This document shows positions 1 to 7,966 of a stretch of 64,000 nt of DNA, one piece after another. Source of the stretch: an uncultured Bilophila sp. GTDB taxonomy: Bacteria; Desulfobacterota; Desulfovibrionia; Desulfovibrionales; Desulfovibrionaceae. The position numbers and the translations under genes are program-made. The notes below the pieces were generated by a model, which was not told the DNA's origin, did not search any database, and saw only the letters and a list, made by a program, of their open reading frames with translations. Positions within the stretch are counted from its first letter, which is position 1; each line of letters begins with the position of its first letter. The stretch is from positions 1 through 64,000 of the forward strand of contig CABKMN010000002.1 of NCBI GenBank assembly GCA_902373525.1, written 5' to 3'.

Positions 1-51
1 GCGAAGCCGATACGAAGACATAGCCGAAGCGCTTGACGAAGTCCTTCTCCA

Positions 52-216
52 ATGCACCCGCATTCGGACGGCACTGCCGCTGGGGACCGTTTCAAGGAAA
101 AAGAAGAACGGTATCTTTTCTTGCCCCTTATGGAATTTCTGGAACAAGCATTAGCGGTGCAGGGTGTGCGTGGCGTGATAATTTCGACAAAAACCGAATT
201 GCAGAATCTGCAATAA
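52..216 (+). other. Short open frame at window edge, unassigned
   Basis: A 54-codon frame starting at an ATG and ending TAA at 214-216. It is lysine/glutamate-rich in the middle and ends with a hydrophobic stretch. I do not recognise it. It is followed directly by a strong terminator hairpin, so it may be the 3' end of a small phage gene, or chance. Nothing else in 1-220 is supportable. Confidence 0.2.
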
Positions 217-221
217 AATGA

Positions 222-257
222 CCAAAAGGGCAGGGGAAACGTCCCCAGCCCTTTTGG
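222..257. terminator. Bidirectional hairpin terminator
   Basis: A near-perfect inverted repeat: CCAAAAGGGC, a one-base mismatch, GGGG, a six-base loop, then CCCC, mismatch and GCCCTTTTGG, with T-rich sequence on the plus side. It lies 20 bp beyond the stop of the minus-strand methyltransferase and just after the small plus-strand frame, so it could serve both. Confidence 0.6.
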
Positions 258-276
258 TTTTCGCCGTTCGTTACGC

Positions 277-1002
277 CTATGCCGCGCTCGCCCTCTCGGC
301 GGTTATCCGCGCATACTCTTGCGACAATTCTATGCCAATGCACTTCCGGCCCGTGGCCTTTGCCGCGAGTGCGGTGGAGCCGCCGCCAAGGAACGGATCG
401 AGCACGGTACCGCCCTCGGGGACGATGCCCATGAGATCGGTCATAAGCGGGATCGGCTTGCTTGTGATGTGTACCTTTTCGGCGGCGTTGACCGGATACC
501 GGTAGACTCCGGGCAGGCATCGCGTCGAGTGGCGTTGCAGGCGGCCTTTGCAGCCGTAGACGATGAACTCCGAGTCGCGCCGGAACTCTCCAAGGATCGG
601 GCGTGCCGACGGCTTGCACCAGACTACGATGCTTCGCCACGAAAAACCCGCCGCCTGTACGGCGTCGGTCACGCTCGGAAGTTGTCGCCAGTCCGTAAAG
701 ACGAGAATGGGAGCGCCGTCGCGGGCGATGCGCCAGCACTCGCAAAGCCATTGGGTCATCCACCATGTGAAGGAGCGCTGGTCCTTGGCGTCACCGGGCA
801 TCGGCGGGTATGACCTCTTTGTTCCTGTCCCTTGATATTTTATGACCGGATCGGCTTGTTTCGCCGAAAGCGTGGCCGCCCCGCTGCAATACGGCGGATC
901 GGTAACGACTGCATCAACCGAACCGGAAGGAATCAGGGGAAGGATGGTAAAGGCGTTGCCGTGATAAACGGTAAGGGAATCACTCTGGAAAAACGGTACC
1001 AT
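277..1002 (-). CDS. Orphan DNA methyltransferase (N6-adenine/N4-cytosine, beta type)
   Basis: Transfers methyl from S-adenosylmethionine to an exocyclic amino group of adenine or cytosine in DNA. Catalytic motif IV DPPYCSG lies near residue 38 and the SAM-binding motif I as DPFLGGGST near residue 205. This order (catalytic before SAM motif) is that of beta-class enzymes. The length, about 241 aa, matches phage-type solitary methyltransferases. The start at 1002 is preferred over the upstream ATG at 1035 because similarity to the family begins there. No restriction endonuclease is adjacent. It follows a decayed C5-cytosine methyltransferase on the same strand in Mu-like prophage debris, so its likely original job was protecting phage DNA from host restriction. 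It appears intact while its neighbour is broken. Confidence 0.85.
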   Translation of the reverse strand: MVPFFQSDSLTVYHGNAFTILPLIPSGSVDAVVTDPPYCSGAATLSAKQADPVIKYQGTGTKRSYPPMPGDAKDQRSFTWWMTQWLCECWRIARDGAPILVFTDWRQLPSVTDAVQAAGFSWRSIVVWCKPSARPILGEFRRDSEFIVYGCKGRLQRHSTRCLPGVYRYPVNAAEKVHITSKPIPLMTDLMGIVPEGGTVLDPFLGGGSTALAAKATGRKCIGIELSQEYARITAERASAA

Positions 1003-1044
1003 CGAAAAGCCTTTGTGGGGCTCGTGGCCCTCCATGCCGGAGCG

Positions 1045-1887
1045 CTAGGCTCTCATGATGTGCGGGATAGCCGGTACGGGAAGCCCTTCGGCCTTGAGGA
1101 TGCACGATGCGACGGCGTATGACTGCTGCGGCGTGATGCCGTTGCCGAGCGCCTTGAGGCGGTGCATCCAGACCGGCACCATGTCACGCGGGAGAGGTTT
1201 TACGCCGCCGGAGCTGTCCAACCTTCCGGGAGTCCCATCATCCACTCAACGAAGGACACATCCGCGATATGCCTCCCTCGCGGACGATCGACGCGACCGG
1301 TCAAACCGTACTCCAAGCCAATCAGATACGCGGACAGATTGCTGGCGATCTCCCATGATTCGTCCGAGCGGAGCAAGAAGCCGAGAGGCTGCGTCAGTCC
1401 GCTGACCGTTGGGGTAGGCAACAATGAACACCCTTTCGCGATGGTGCGGGGCGCCAAGGGCGGCTGCGGGGAGCACTTCCCATTCCGCATCGTACCCGAG
1501 CGCGGCCAAGTCCCGCATGACGATCTTACCCCCGCAGGAGAGCAGCCCCCGGACGTTTTCGATGATTGCGTATTTGGGCCTGATCTCGTCGATAAGCCTT
1601 GCATATTCACGCCACAAGCCACTCCACGTCCCCTCTTTGATCCCCGCACGATTACCTCCCAAACTTACATCCTGACATGGAAAACCGCCGCACAGGATGT
1701 CTATGCGCGGGGCTTCTGAACCTTTGAGCGTCGTTACATCATTATATACGGGTACGCCCGGCCAGTGTCTTGCCAGAATGGATCGGCAATAGGGATCAAC
1801 CTCGCAAAAGAAGGCGTGCCGCATCCCCGCCCATGAGAGGCCGAGATCGCATAATCCGACGCCTGAAAAAAGACTGCCTACTTGCAA
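1045..1887 (-). pseudogene. C5-cytosine DNA methyltransferase, frameshifted (phage Dcm type)
   Basis: The protein is spread over three frames. Frame A (1887 to roughly 1400) holds the SAM-binding VGSLFSGVGLCDLG, the catalytic GGFPCQDVS with its Pro-Cys, the ENV motif and ERVFIVAYPNGQR. Frame B, ending near 1200, holds FVEWMMGLPEGW. Frame C (to 1045) holds the C-terminal RLKALGNGITPQQ. At least two shifts are needed: one between about 1270 and 1430, and one near 1216, where one extra G in TTGGAC would restore the frame. The start is inferred as TTG at 1887, with GGAG eight bases upstream, overlapping the stop of the Com-like gene by 10 nt. As written, catalysis is unlikely because the target-recognition and C-terminal parts are out of frame. 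Sequencing error is the alternative. Confidence 0.75.
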
Positions 1888-2060
1888 AAAGATTGCTCCG
1901 CATGACCGTCTCGCGGCTCTGAGCCGGGGCGCGTGGCCCTCATGGTGTTGATGGTCCCGCATCGGGGGCATTTGATGCTCAGATCAAGGGCCGTCCCTTT
2001 GGCAAGCATCTTGTTGCAGTGTCCACACCTGATCTCGTTGTCCTGATGTACTCCCGTCAT
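1878..2060 (-). CDS. com: Mu Com-like zinc-finger translational regulator
   Basis: A protein of about 60 residues with two knuckles, RCGHCNKML and KCPRCGTIN (CxxC, about 18 residues, CxxC), as in the phage Mu Com family. In Mu, Com binds mom mRNA and unmasks the start of the overlapping mom DNA-modification gene. Here the stop of com overlaps the inferred TTG start of a DNA methyltransferase by 10 nt, the same arrangement with a different modification enzyme. The start at 2060 is chosen for a GGAAGGA about 10 nt upstream; an in-frame start at 2096 also exists. Family membership is well supported; the regulatory target is inferred from position. Confidence 0.75.
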   Translation of the reverse strand: MTGVHQDNEIRCGHCNKMLAKGTALDLSIKCPRCGTINTMRATRPGSEPRDGHAEQSFCK

Positions 2061-2247
2061 TTTTTGATTGTCCTTCCCTTGCGCCCCCGCATCCATCCTG
2101 ATATGCGTTTACGCGCTCGCGGTCTGACTGTGAGCCATAAACGCAGGCGGATACTCCGCACGATATGTCCTTATCGTGTGGGGCCGTGGTCCGGCGCACT
2201 CCCGCCGGGCCGGTGGGGGAGTTCGCAGCTCCCCCGCCTCTGCCGTG

Positions 2248-2493
2248 CTACACCCCCGGCCGCATTTCGGGGGGCCTCTGCTTACCAGCCACCTCATTCT
2301 CGTAACTCCGTTTACAGTGCCCCATATCGCCAACAAGACGGAACAGGAAATCAACCGTTTTACGCGGCCATGCCCGTTTACCGTCTCGTTCCCACCACCA
2401 GCACCGGGAAGACAGACACTCGTCAGTGTACCCACCGAGCACGGCGTTTACGAGTTGATCGGCAGCAATCAAAATCCGTTTCCCATAGTTCAT
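2248..2493 (-). CDS. Conserved prophage protein of unknown function
   Basis: An 81-residue protein resembling a short protein that recurs in Mu-like prophages of Gram-negative bacteria: an N-terminal AADQLVNAVLGGY stretch, then a tryptophan/arginine-rich middle (CWWWERDGKRAWPR) and a C-terminal RPPEMRPGV. No catalytic motif is visible and I assign no function. The ATG at 2491-2493 overlaps the TGA of the truncated upstream frame by one base, typical of a phage operon. A TTG one codon earlier is possible. Confidence 0.6.
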   Translation of the reverse strand: MNYGKRILIAADQLVNAVLGGYTDECLSSRCWWWERDGKRAWPRKTVDFLFRLVGDMGHCKRSYENEVAGKQRPPEMRPGV

Positions 2494-2699
2494 CAAGCAC
2501 CTTCCGGCAGCACGTAGTCGAATACCAGCAGGTCCAGCTCCTCCATACGCTTTGCGGGCGTTTTGGCCGTATCGGCGGCGATGGACTTGATCTGGTCTTC
2601 ATACCGCTGCTGCGTGCCGATGATGAACGCCGAGAGCGGTACGAAGGCCCCCACCTTGGCCTTGGTCTTTTCGATCTGCTCTTCGCGGGTGATCCCGCG
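2493..2699 (-). pseudogene. 3' fragment of a phage gene, cut at a recombination junction
   Basis: A 68-codon open frame reading into the preceding prophage gene by a one-base overlap of stop and start, with phage-like charged helical composition (a segment reading EEQIEKTKAKVGAFVPLSAF). It has no start codon of its own. Directly upstream of 2699 the frame hits a stop, and from 2700 the opposite strand encodes an unrelated protein. I read it as the C-terminus of a phage protein of unknown function whose 5' part was lost when the prophage was rearranged. Confidence 0.55.
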
Positions 2700-3179
2700 A
2701 TGGTATCATGGAATGACGCGCAGGCTTTCGTTGCAAGGCTGAACGAACGGGAAGGGCACAGTCGCTACCGTCTTCCTACCGAAGCTGAATGGGAGTACGC
2801 CGCCAGAGCCGGTTCAACGACACGGTACGGCTTTGGAAAAGATGCCGGAATGCTGGGGCGTTATGCGTGGTATGGAGAAGATTTTGAGAACGGCTCGACA
2901 CATCCGGTCGGGCAAAAGGAACCGAACGCTTGGGGCCTGTATGATATGCACGGAAATGTCTGGGAATGGGTACGGGACTGGTACGACGCCCGGTACTATG
3001 CACACTCTCCGGCGGCAGACCCCACAGGCCCGCAGAGCGGGAGCAAGCATGTCGTCCGTGGGGGAAGCTGGCATGAAACGGCTGACGACTGGCGTTCAGC
3101 TTTCCGCCGGGCTTATCCTCCGGACTACAGGGGGATAAGCATAGGCTTCCGGCCCATACTTGTTTTGGAACAGGAATGA
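2700..3179 (+). pseudogene. C-terminal fragment of a formylglycine-generating-enzyme-fold (SUMF1-like) protein
   Basis: 159 residues of the SUMF1/FGE-sulfatase fold: MVSWNDAQAFVARLNE, RLPTEAEWEYAARAG, GLYDMHGNVWEWVRDWY, VVRGGSWHETADDWRSAFRR and the terminal GFRPILVL. The family N-terminus, normally over 100 residues, is absent and no ribosome-binding site precedes the ATG at 2700. The Cys residues that make true FGE catalytic (usually within a few residues after RGGSW) are missing, so even the complete parent was probably a non-enzymatic or EgtB/PvdO-like member. Such folds also serve as ligand-binding variable domains of phage proteins. No reverse transcriptase or template repeat is present here. 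Confidence 0.7.
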
Positions 3180-3199
3180 TTCGTCGCTGAAATATGTTC

Positions 3200-3235
3200 A
3201 ACGCCGCAGACCGCGACAGAAAGGTCTGCGGCGTT
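3200..3235. terminator. Hairpin terminator
   Basis: A perfect 13-bp inverted repeat, AACGCCGCAGACC and GGTCTGCGGCGTT, around a 10-base loop. It lies between the convergent FGE-fold fragment and the flavoprotein operon. Confidence 0.6.
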
Positions 3236-3302
3236 GATGTACCGATTTGTCCGTACTACTTGTCCGTTTTTTCCGGAATTGGCTTTGGTTTGCGGACGTG
3301 AC

Positions 3303-3842
3303 TTATGCTTCCCTGCCCATGACATAGGCTTCCCGCATGGCCGGTTTACCGGTAATTTCACCGGCTTCATAGACTCCCTTGCCATAAATGACGCCGCCCT
3401 CGACGGAGCCCTCAAGACATTTGGCAAGACCGCGAAAACATTCGAGCGTACAGTCCATGACCGTGTCGCTGTCCTCAGCGGCGGTCATGATGTAGTAGAA
3501 CGTTTTGTCCTTGATGGTCAGCCATTGGGCCACAGTGCGGTCGATAAGAGCTTTCATCTGTGCGTCGATGGAATAGAAATACACGGGACTGGCCATGACG
3601 ATCACATCGGCGGCATTCATCTGAACGAGAATAGAGGCCATATCGTCCTTGATGGCGCAGACGCCGCCGTGTTTCTTGCAGTGATAACAAGCCAGGCAGT
3701 AGCCGATTTTCTTGTCGCGCAGGAAAATCGTTTCCACATGGTGGCCGCTTTCCTGCGCGCCACGCGCAAATTCATAGCACAGCGCGGCGGAATTGCCGTT
3801 TTTACGCGGGCTCCCGGCTAGAATAAGAATTTTTTTGCTCAT
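3303..3842 (-). CDS. Flavodoxin-fold NAD(P)H:FMN reductase / iron-sulfur flavoprotein family
   Basis: A 179-residue NADPH-dependent FMN reductase-like protein. The N-terminal phosphate-binding loop reads ILAGSPRKNGNSAAL. A CLACYHCKKHGGVCAIKDDM segment carries the cysteine cluster that in relatives binds a 4Fe-4S centre or zinc, and ASPVYFYSIDAQMKALIDR is the usual flavin-contact segment. Start at 3842 with GAGGGATC directly upstream. It is the last gene of an operon after a DUF362 protein and a truncated hydrolase. It probably passes electrons from NAD(P)H to small organic or quinone acceptors; the substrate is unknown. Confidence 0.8.
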   Translation of the reverse strand: MSKKILILAGSPRKNGNSAALCYEFARGAQESGHHVETIFLRDKKIGYCLACYHCKKHGGVCAIKDDMASILVQMNAADVIVMASPVYFYSIDAQMKALIDRTVAQWLTIKDKTFYYIMTAAEDSDTVMDCTLECFRGLAKCLEGSVEGGVIYGKGVYEAGEITGKPAMREAYVMGREA

Positions 3843-3897
3843 GATCCCTCTTTGTTTTATCGTCAACTGTTTCAGCCTGTTTCAAATACGGAAGGCG

Positions 3898-4911
3898 CTA
3901 TCCAAGAGAAACGACTTCGTATCGCCGACTGCCAAGCCCCAATTCATTGGCGGCTTCCACGGTATGGATTCCATGAAGAGCATCCATACGTTTCACCAGA
4001 GCCGCCTTTCCCGGATCGGGAGAATGCACTACGGCGTCATAGCAGGCCTGATCCAGCGCCACCGGATCGGCGGAAGCGAAAATACCGATGTCAGCCATTT
4101 CTGGATCATGGGGATGCGAATCGCAGTCGCAGTCAATGGAGAGCTTGTTGGCCACATTGATGTACAGGATATTTTCCTTTCCCTTGTAATCAATAACGGC
4201 CTTGCAGGCATCGGCCATGGACTCCAGAAAATGATCCTGTTCCGGGAGGTTGCTGAAAAGTTTGGTATGGTCGGTGGTTACGGCGGCGGTATGGATGTTG
4301 GTTTTTCCCCGGGTGGAGGCAATGCCGATGCTCATGTTTTTCAGCGCACCTCCGAAGCCGCCCATGGCGTGTCCCTTGAAATGCGAAAGGATGAGCACCG
4401 AAGCATAGTTTTCCAAGTGTTTGCCGACGATGTTTTCCTTCAGATGGAAGCCGTTGTTCACGGGAATGGCCATATCGCCGAATTCGTCCATGATGTCGCA
4501 GGGGGCGACGGCCTTAAAGCCGTGGTCCTCAATGGCCTGCCAGTGATCCCTGGGGTTCAGCCGCTTGCCGTTGTACGCGGTGCAGCATTCCACGATGGTT
4601 CCGTTCAACTTGTTGACCAGAGGCGCGATGAGAGCCGGTTGCAGGAAATTATGCCCGCCGGGTTCGCCTGTGGAAATCTTCACCGCGACTCTGTCCTTCA
4701 GAGGATGCCCCAGAGCTTCATATATCCTGATCAGGCTTTCCGGTGTAATGGCGCTGGTGAAATAGACCTTTGCCGTTTCCCCCGCCCCGGTCGTCGGCGT
4801 TGCCTGCGCCTTGCTCCAGTCGGAGGGCACGCCGTTGAGAGCGACGCCTCCCATGGCCACAGCACCGGCTTTCAGGAATGTCCTCCGGGAAAGATGTCTT
4901 TGGCCGCTCAT
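3898..4911 (-). CDS. DUF362 family protein with Tat signal
   Basis: A 337-residue DUF362 protein. The N-terminus carries a twin-arginine signal (LSRRTFLKAG, residues 7-16) followed by a hydrophobic, alanine-rich stretch, so it should be exported folded, probably carrying a cofactor. The body has the DUF362 features VAVKISTGEPGGHNFLQP and LSHFKGHAMGGFGGALKN, and a DCDCDSHPHDPEMADIG cysteine/histidine cluster that could bind iron-sulfur or metal. Members without the ferredoxin domain, like this one, are common beside flavoproteins in gut anaerobes; their reaction is not established. Second gene of the 5435-3303 operon. Confidence 0.75.
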   Translation of the reverse strand: MSGQRHLSRRTFLKAGAVAMGGVALNGVPSDWSKAQATPTTGAGETAKVYFTSAITPESLIRIYEALGHPLKDRVAVKISTGEPGGHNFLQPALIAPLVNKLNGTIVECCTAYNGKRLNPRDHWQAIEDHGFKAVAPCDIMDEFGDMAIPVNNGFHLKENIVGKHLENYASVLILSHFKGHAMGGFGGALKNMSIGIASTRGKTNIHTAAVTTDHTKLFSNLPEQDHFLESMADACKAVIDYKGKENILYINVANKLSIDCDCDSHPHDPEMADIGIFASADPVALDQACYDAVVHSPDPGKAALVKRMDALHGIHTVEAANELGLGSRRYEVVSLG

Positions 4912-4976
4912 AGTTGCCTCCTTGAGCTATACGAGCCGTGTTACGCCGTTCATCCGTCCAGCCCCTTTTCGTGAAG

Positions 4977-5435
4977 TCACGCGGACAGGAGATCGGCTAG
5001 TTCGATGTTGTTCAGATCGGAGAAGGGGAAATGCGTATTGCCCCTGATGCCGATTTCGGGCAAATGCACCACGGTGACGTCGCCACCTCTGCGGTTGACC
5101 GCTTCGGCCCACAGCCTGGCCATGTGCAGGCGCGTGCGCCAGTGATCGGGGCCGGGGAATTCACTGCTCTTTTCGGGTATAACGTCGCCGTAATACATGA
5201 CGATGGGAATTTGAGTGAATGTCATGAACTCGTCGAGGGGAACGGGAACGCCTTCCAGCGTATCAATGCCGCTCGGCAGAGCAGGGGGCATGTTTCCTTC
5301 GGGGAAGGGGAAGTTGCTGCCCTGTGCCTGAATCACCAGCGGCGCGGGCCTTTCCTGAGCCGCAGCTATCGCATCCCCGGACATGGGGGCAGCGGTCGAA
5401 AGCAGAGCCGACAGCAGAACCCTTTTCATGGTCAT
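4977..5435 (-). pseudogene. Alpha/beta-hydrolase remnant: signal peptide joined to the C-terminal third
   Basis: A 152-residue frame with a secretion signal (about residues 1-26) followed at once by sequence typical of the C-terminus of secreted alpha/beta hydrolases of over 300 residues: PIVMYYGDVIPEKSSEFPG, HMARLWAEAVNRRGGDV and GIRGNTHFPFSDLNN. The catalytic histidine region (GNTHFPFSD) is present, but the oxyanion and nucleophile-serine part that should sit between is missing. This looks like an in-frame internal deletion. The product might still be exported but should lack hydrolase activity. Upstream gene of the DUF362/flavoprotein operon. Confidence 0.6.
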
Positions 5436-5681
5436 CGCTCTCTTCCTTTTGGAATCTGAAGGTTTTTACAGCGCATCGGCTCGTCTGGAAAATCGTTTGA
5501 CGCTTCGGTCCATTTCCCGCCTGGATTTAATGTCCAATTACCTCTTTTTCGTGGTCCGGAGGAGATACAATTCTCTCGAATGCTTGCCTGATTCTCTCTC
5601 AATAAGGTTTTACCCGGTGGTCTGAAAAGCATTTGCCAGGCAACCAGTCAGAACCTTTCGTATTGGGGAAGGCATCCCCAA

Positions 5682-6720
5682 GTGAAGCTGTTGTTTGCGG
5701 AGCGCCGGGAGTGCGGCAAGGCGCTTGTTCTGGCCAGACGGATTGATCGCGAGTACGCGGAGGCCGCCAAGAAGCGTCAGGCCGAACAGCGGACGTTCCA
5801 GACGCCGGATTTCCGCCCCGGCGATCCGGCAGCGGCCTATTATGCCCATCTGGAAACTATCCGCCGTCATTTGACCATTGAGGACTATTCCCGCGGGAAC
5901 GCCATGACGATATTGTCTGGCGTGTCGGCTGGAAAAAGGGGTCCTGGTGTTATGTGGCGTTGCTTCTGGAGTTCCAGAGCACGCCCGACCACTGGATGGC
6001 CCTGAGAACGCTGTCCTATACGACCCTGCTTCTGCTTGATCTCGTCAAGACGGAAAATGTATGTGAAAACGAATGGTTGTCTCCGGTGTTCCCCCATTGT
6101 TATATACAATGGAGGCAAGGCATGGAAAGCGCCTCAGGAAGTGGCGGCCTTGTTCGCTGAAGTATTATCGTCCCCAACATCGGCATTTTTTGCTGGACGA
6201 AAGCCGAGTGCCGGGAGAAGAACTGGATAAAAGCAAGGGCCTGGTCGCACAGCTCCTGAGACTGGAGCGGGCGCAGGAGCCTGAACAGGTGCGGCGGATA
6301 GTCAGGGAATTGATAGCCCGGCTTCATGGGCCTGAATATCTGCCTTTACACCGGGCGTTTACAGTATGGTTGGGCCGTGTTGTCCTTAAACACTCTGGAA
6401 TAACAGAAAAAATTCCCGAATTTCAGGATTTGCGGGAGGTGGACGCCATGTTGGAAGAACGTGCCGCTCAGTGGAAAGATGAATATATTCGGCAAGGGGT
6501 AATGATTGGGAAGGCAGAAGGGAAGGCGGAAGGTATCGGATTAGCCTTGCGGGATTTGCTGGCGGCCCGTTTGGGAACGCTTCCCCAATCCGTGACCTCT
6601 TATATTGCCAGCTCATCTGATTCAAACGCTCTGCGGAAGCTGACGCTTTCCGCCTATCATGCGGAATCGTTGCAGGCGTTTATTGACCAGCTCAAAAAAG
6701 ACGATACCAAGCTGATGTAA
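5682..6720 (+). pseudogene. Rpn/YhgA-like PD-(D/E)XK transposase-nuclease, multiply frameshifted
   Basis: Remnant of the Rpn (Transposase_31) family of recombination-promoting nucleases. One frame carries RHDDIVWRVGWKKGS and ALLLEFQSTPDHWMALRTLS (the EFQS nuclease-core signature). It shifts at a run of five C near 6093 (four would give VFPIVIYNGG) and again near 6165. The last frame, to 6720, holds YYRPQHRHFLLDE, a long helical region, the GKAEGKAEGIG repeat and a DUF4351-like C-terminus. The region 5682-5880 is open (an AAAYYAHLETIRRHLTIEDY segment) but does not match the family N-terminus and may be another fragment. Not expected to make an active protein. Confidence 0.7.
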
Positions 6721-6738
6721 TTGTATATTCAGCAACAT

Positions 6739-6772
6739 AAAATGCCGCCTATACTTTTCAGGCGGCATTTTT
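6739..6772. terminator. Hairpin terminator after the Rpn remnant
   Basis: An inverted repeat AAAATGCCGCCT and AGGCGGCATTTTT around a short T-rich loop, ending in a T-run on the plus strand. This is a classic intrinsic terminator. Confidence 0.75.
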
Positions 6773-6924
6773 GTGTAATTCTCTACTAATCAGTGCTTAA
6801 AGTGTTTTCTTTGAATAATCATAAAAGTCGTGAAATCCTGAAAAACGGAAATCACGGCTTTATGCTTTTAGAGGAGTGTTATTTGAAGTGTAATTTCAAT
6901 TCAAAAAAATTAGAATAAAAATAA

Positions 6925-7830
6925 TTATACTCTTGGTGAATTGCCATGATTAACATCAAATGTTGATATGATACGTTGAAGAAACAAATTTGCCGGTTGT
7001 GAAAAAACTTGATACTTTTTCCATGCAAAGTAAATAGCTACATGAAGTTGAGGATTGAACGGACGGAAGCAAAGTTCCGTATCTCCTGGTGTATTTACCA
7101 GTCGATCAATACCAAGTGCATGCCCTAAGCCTTTTCTGACCATAATCGACGCATTGTAGAGTAAATTATATGTTCCTACAATATTTAATTGAGTAAAATC
7201 TTTGCGCATCCATTTTGAAATATGACTGTCCATATATTTCTGCTTTGAAATGATGAGCGGTTCATTCCACAAATCTTCAGGTTTAAGAGACTTCTTGTTT
7301 GCCAATGTACTTGTTCTCAGAGTCAGAACTCCCCATGTATCCATAGCGGGCAAGCGCAGCGACTCGTACTCCGCAACACTGGCCGGTTCAATGAAAATGC
7401 CGAAGTCCAGCAGTCCGCTGTTCAGACGTTCCGCTACCTCGTCTCCATCGCCGCTGAAAATATGAAAGCGTACATGGGGATACTCTTCCCGCATACTTCG
7501 CATGGTGTCGGCTACCAATCCCAACACCCATGTTTCACCGCTGCCGATGTAAATATCACCGCTCACATTGTCCACGGGCTGCCGAAATTCCGCCTGCACT
7601 TTGGCTACCAGCTCCAGGATTTCTTCCGCCCGCTTGCGAAAGCGCGCGCCTCCTTCCGTAAGGGTGAGCTTGCGACTCCCTCTCAAAAAGAGCGGCGTTC
7701 CCAATTCTTCCTCCAGCGTGGCCAACTGGCGTGACAGCGTCGGCTGCGTGACATGCAGGGATTCCGCCGCTGCCGTGACATTGCCTTCTCTGGCTATGGC
7801 CAGAAAAGAACGTAATGTTTTTAGTTCCAT
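6925..7830 (-). CDS. LysR-family transcriptional regulator
   Basis: A 301-residue LysR-type regulator. Residues 1-60 form the winged helix-turn-helix (VTQPTLSRQLATLEEELG), followed by the linker helix and a periplasmic-binding-protein-like effector domain from about residue 90. Start taken at 7830, where MELKTLRSFLAIAREG begins; upstream in-frame starts add non-homologous sequence. It is divergent from an aldo/keto reductase whose start lies 137 bp away. This is the standard LysR arrangement, so it probably controls the AKR/cyclophilin-like/SDR operon. Effector unknown. Confidence 0.88.
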   Translation of the reverse strand: MELKTLRSFLAIAREGNVTAAAESLHVTQPTLSRQLATLEEELGTPLFLRGSRKLTLTEGGARFRKRAEEILELVAKVQAEFRQPVDNVSGDIYIGSGETWVLGLVADTMRSMREEYPHVRFHIFSGDGDEVAERLNSGLLDFGIFIEPASVAEYESLRLPAMDTWGVLTLRTSTLANKKSLKPEDLWNEPLIISKQKYMDSHISKWMRKDFTQLNIVGTYNLLYNASIMVRKGLGHALGIDRLVNTPGDTELCFRPFNPQLHVAIYFAWKKYQVFSQPANLFLQRIISTFDVNHGNSPRV

Positions 7831-7966
7831 AGTAAATCCCAAGTCATGCATTTTTTGTATAGTGTAGCATGAAATATAAGTATTGTACATAGGTTGCCGG
7901 ATTGCCTATAGCCAAGGTCAGTTCGGAACAATGCTCGTCATTCACAACAACTTTTCAGGAGTCGCC

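Noticed and set aside
2700..3179. Target protein of a diversity-generating retroelement
   Set aside because: The FGE-fold C-terminus ending GFR is suggestive, but no reverse transcriptase, template repeat or intact upstream part is present, and the gene is truncated.
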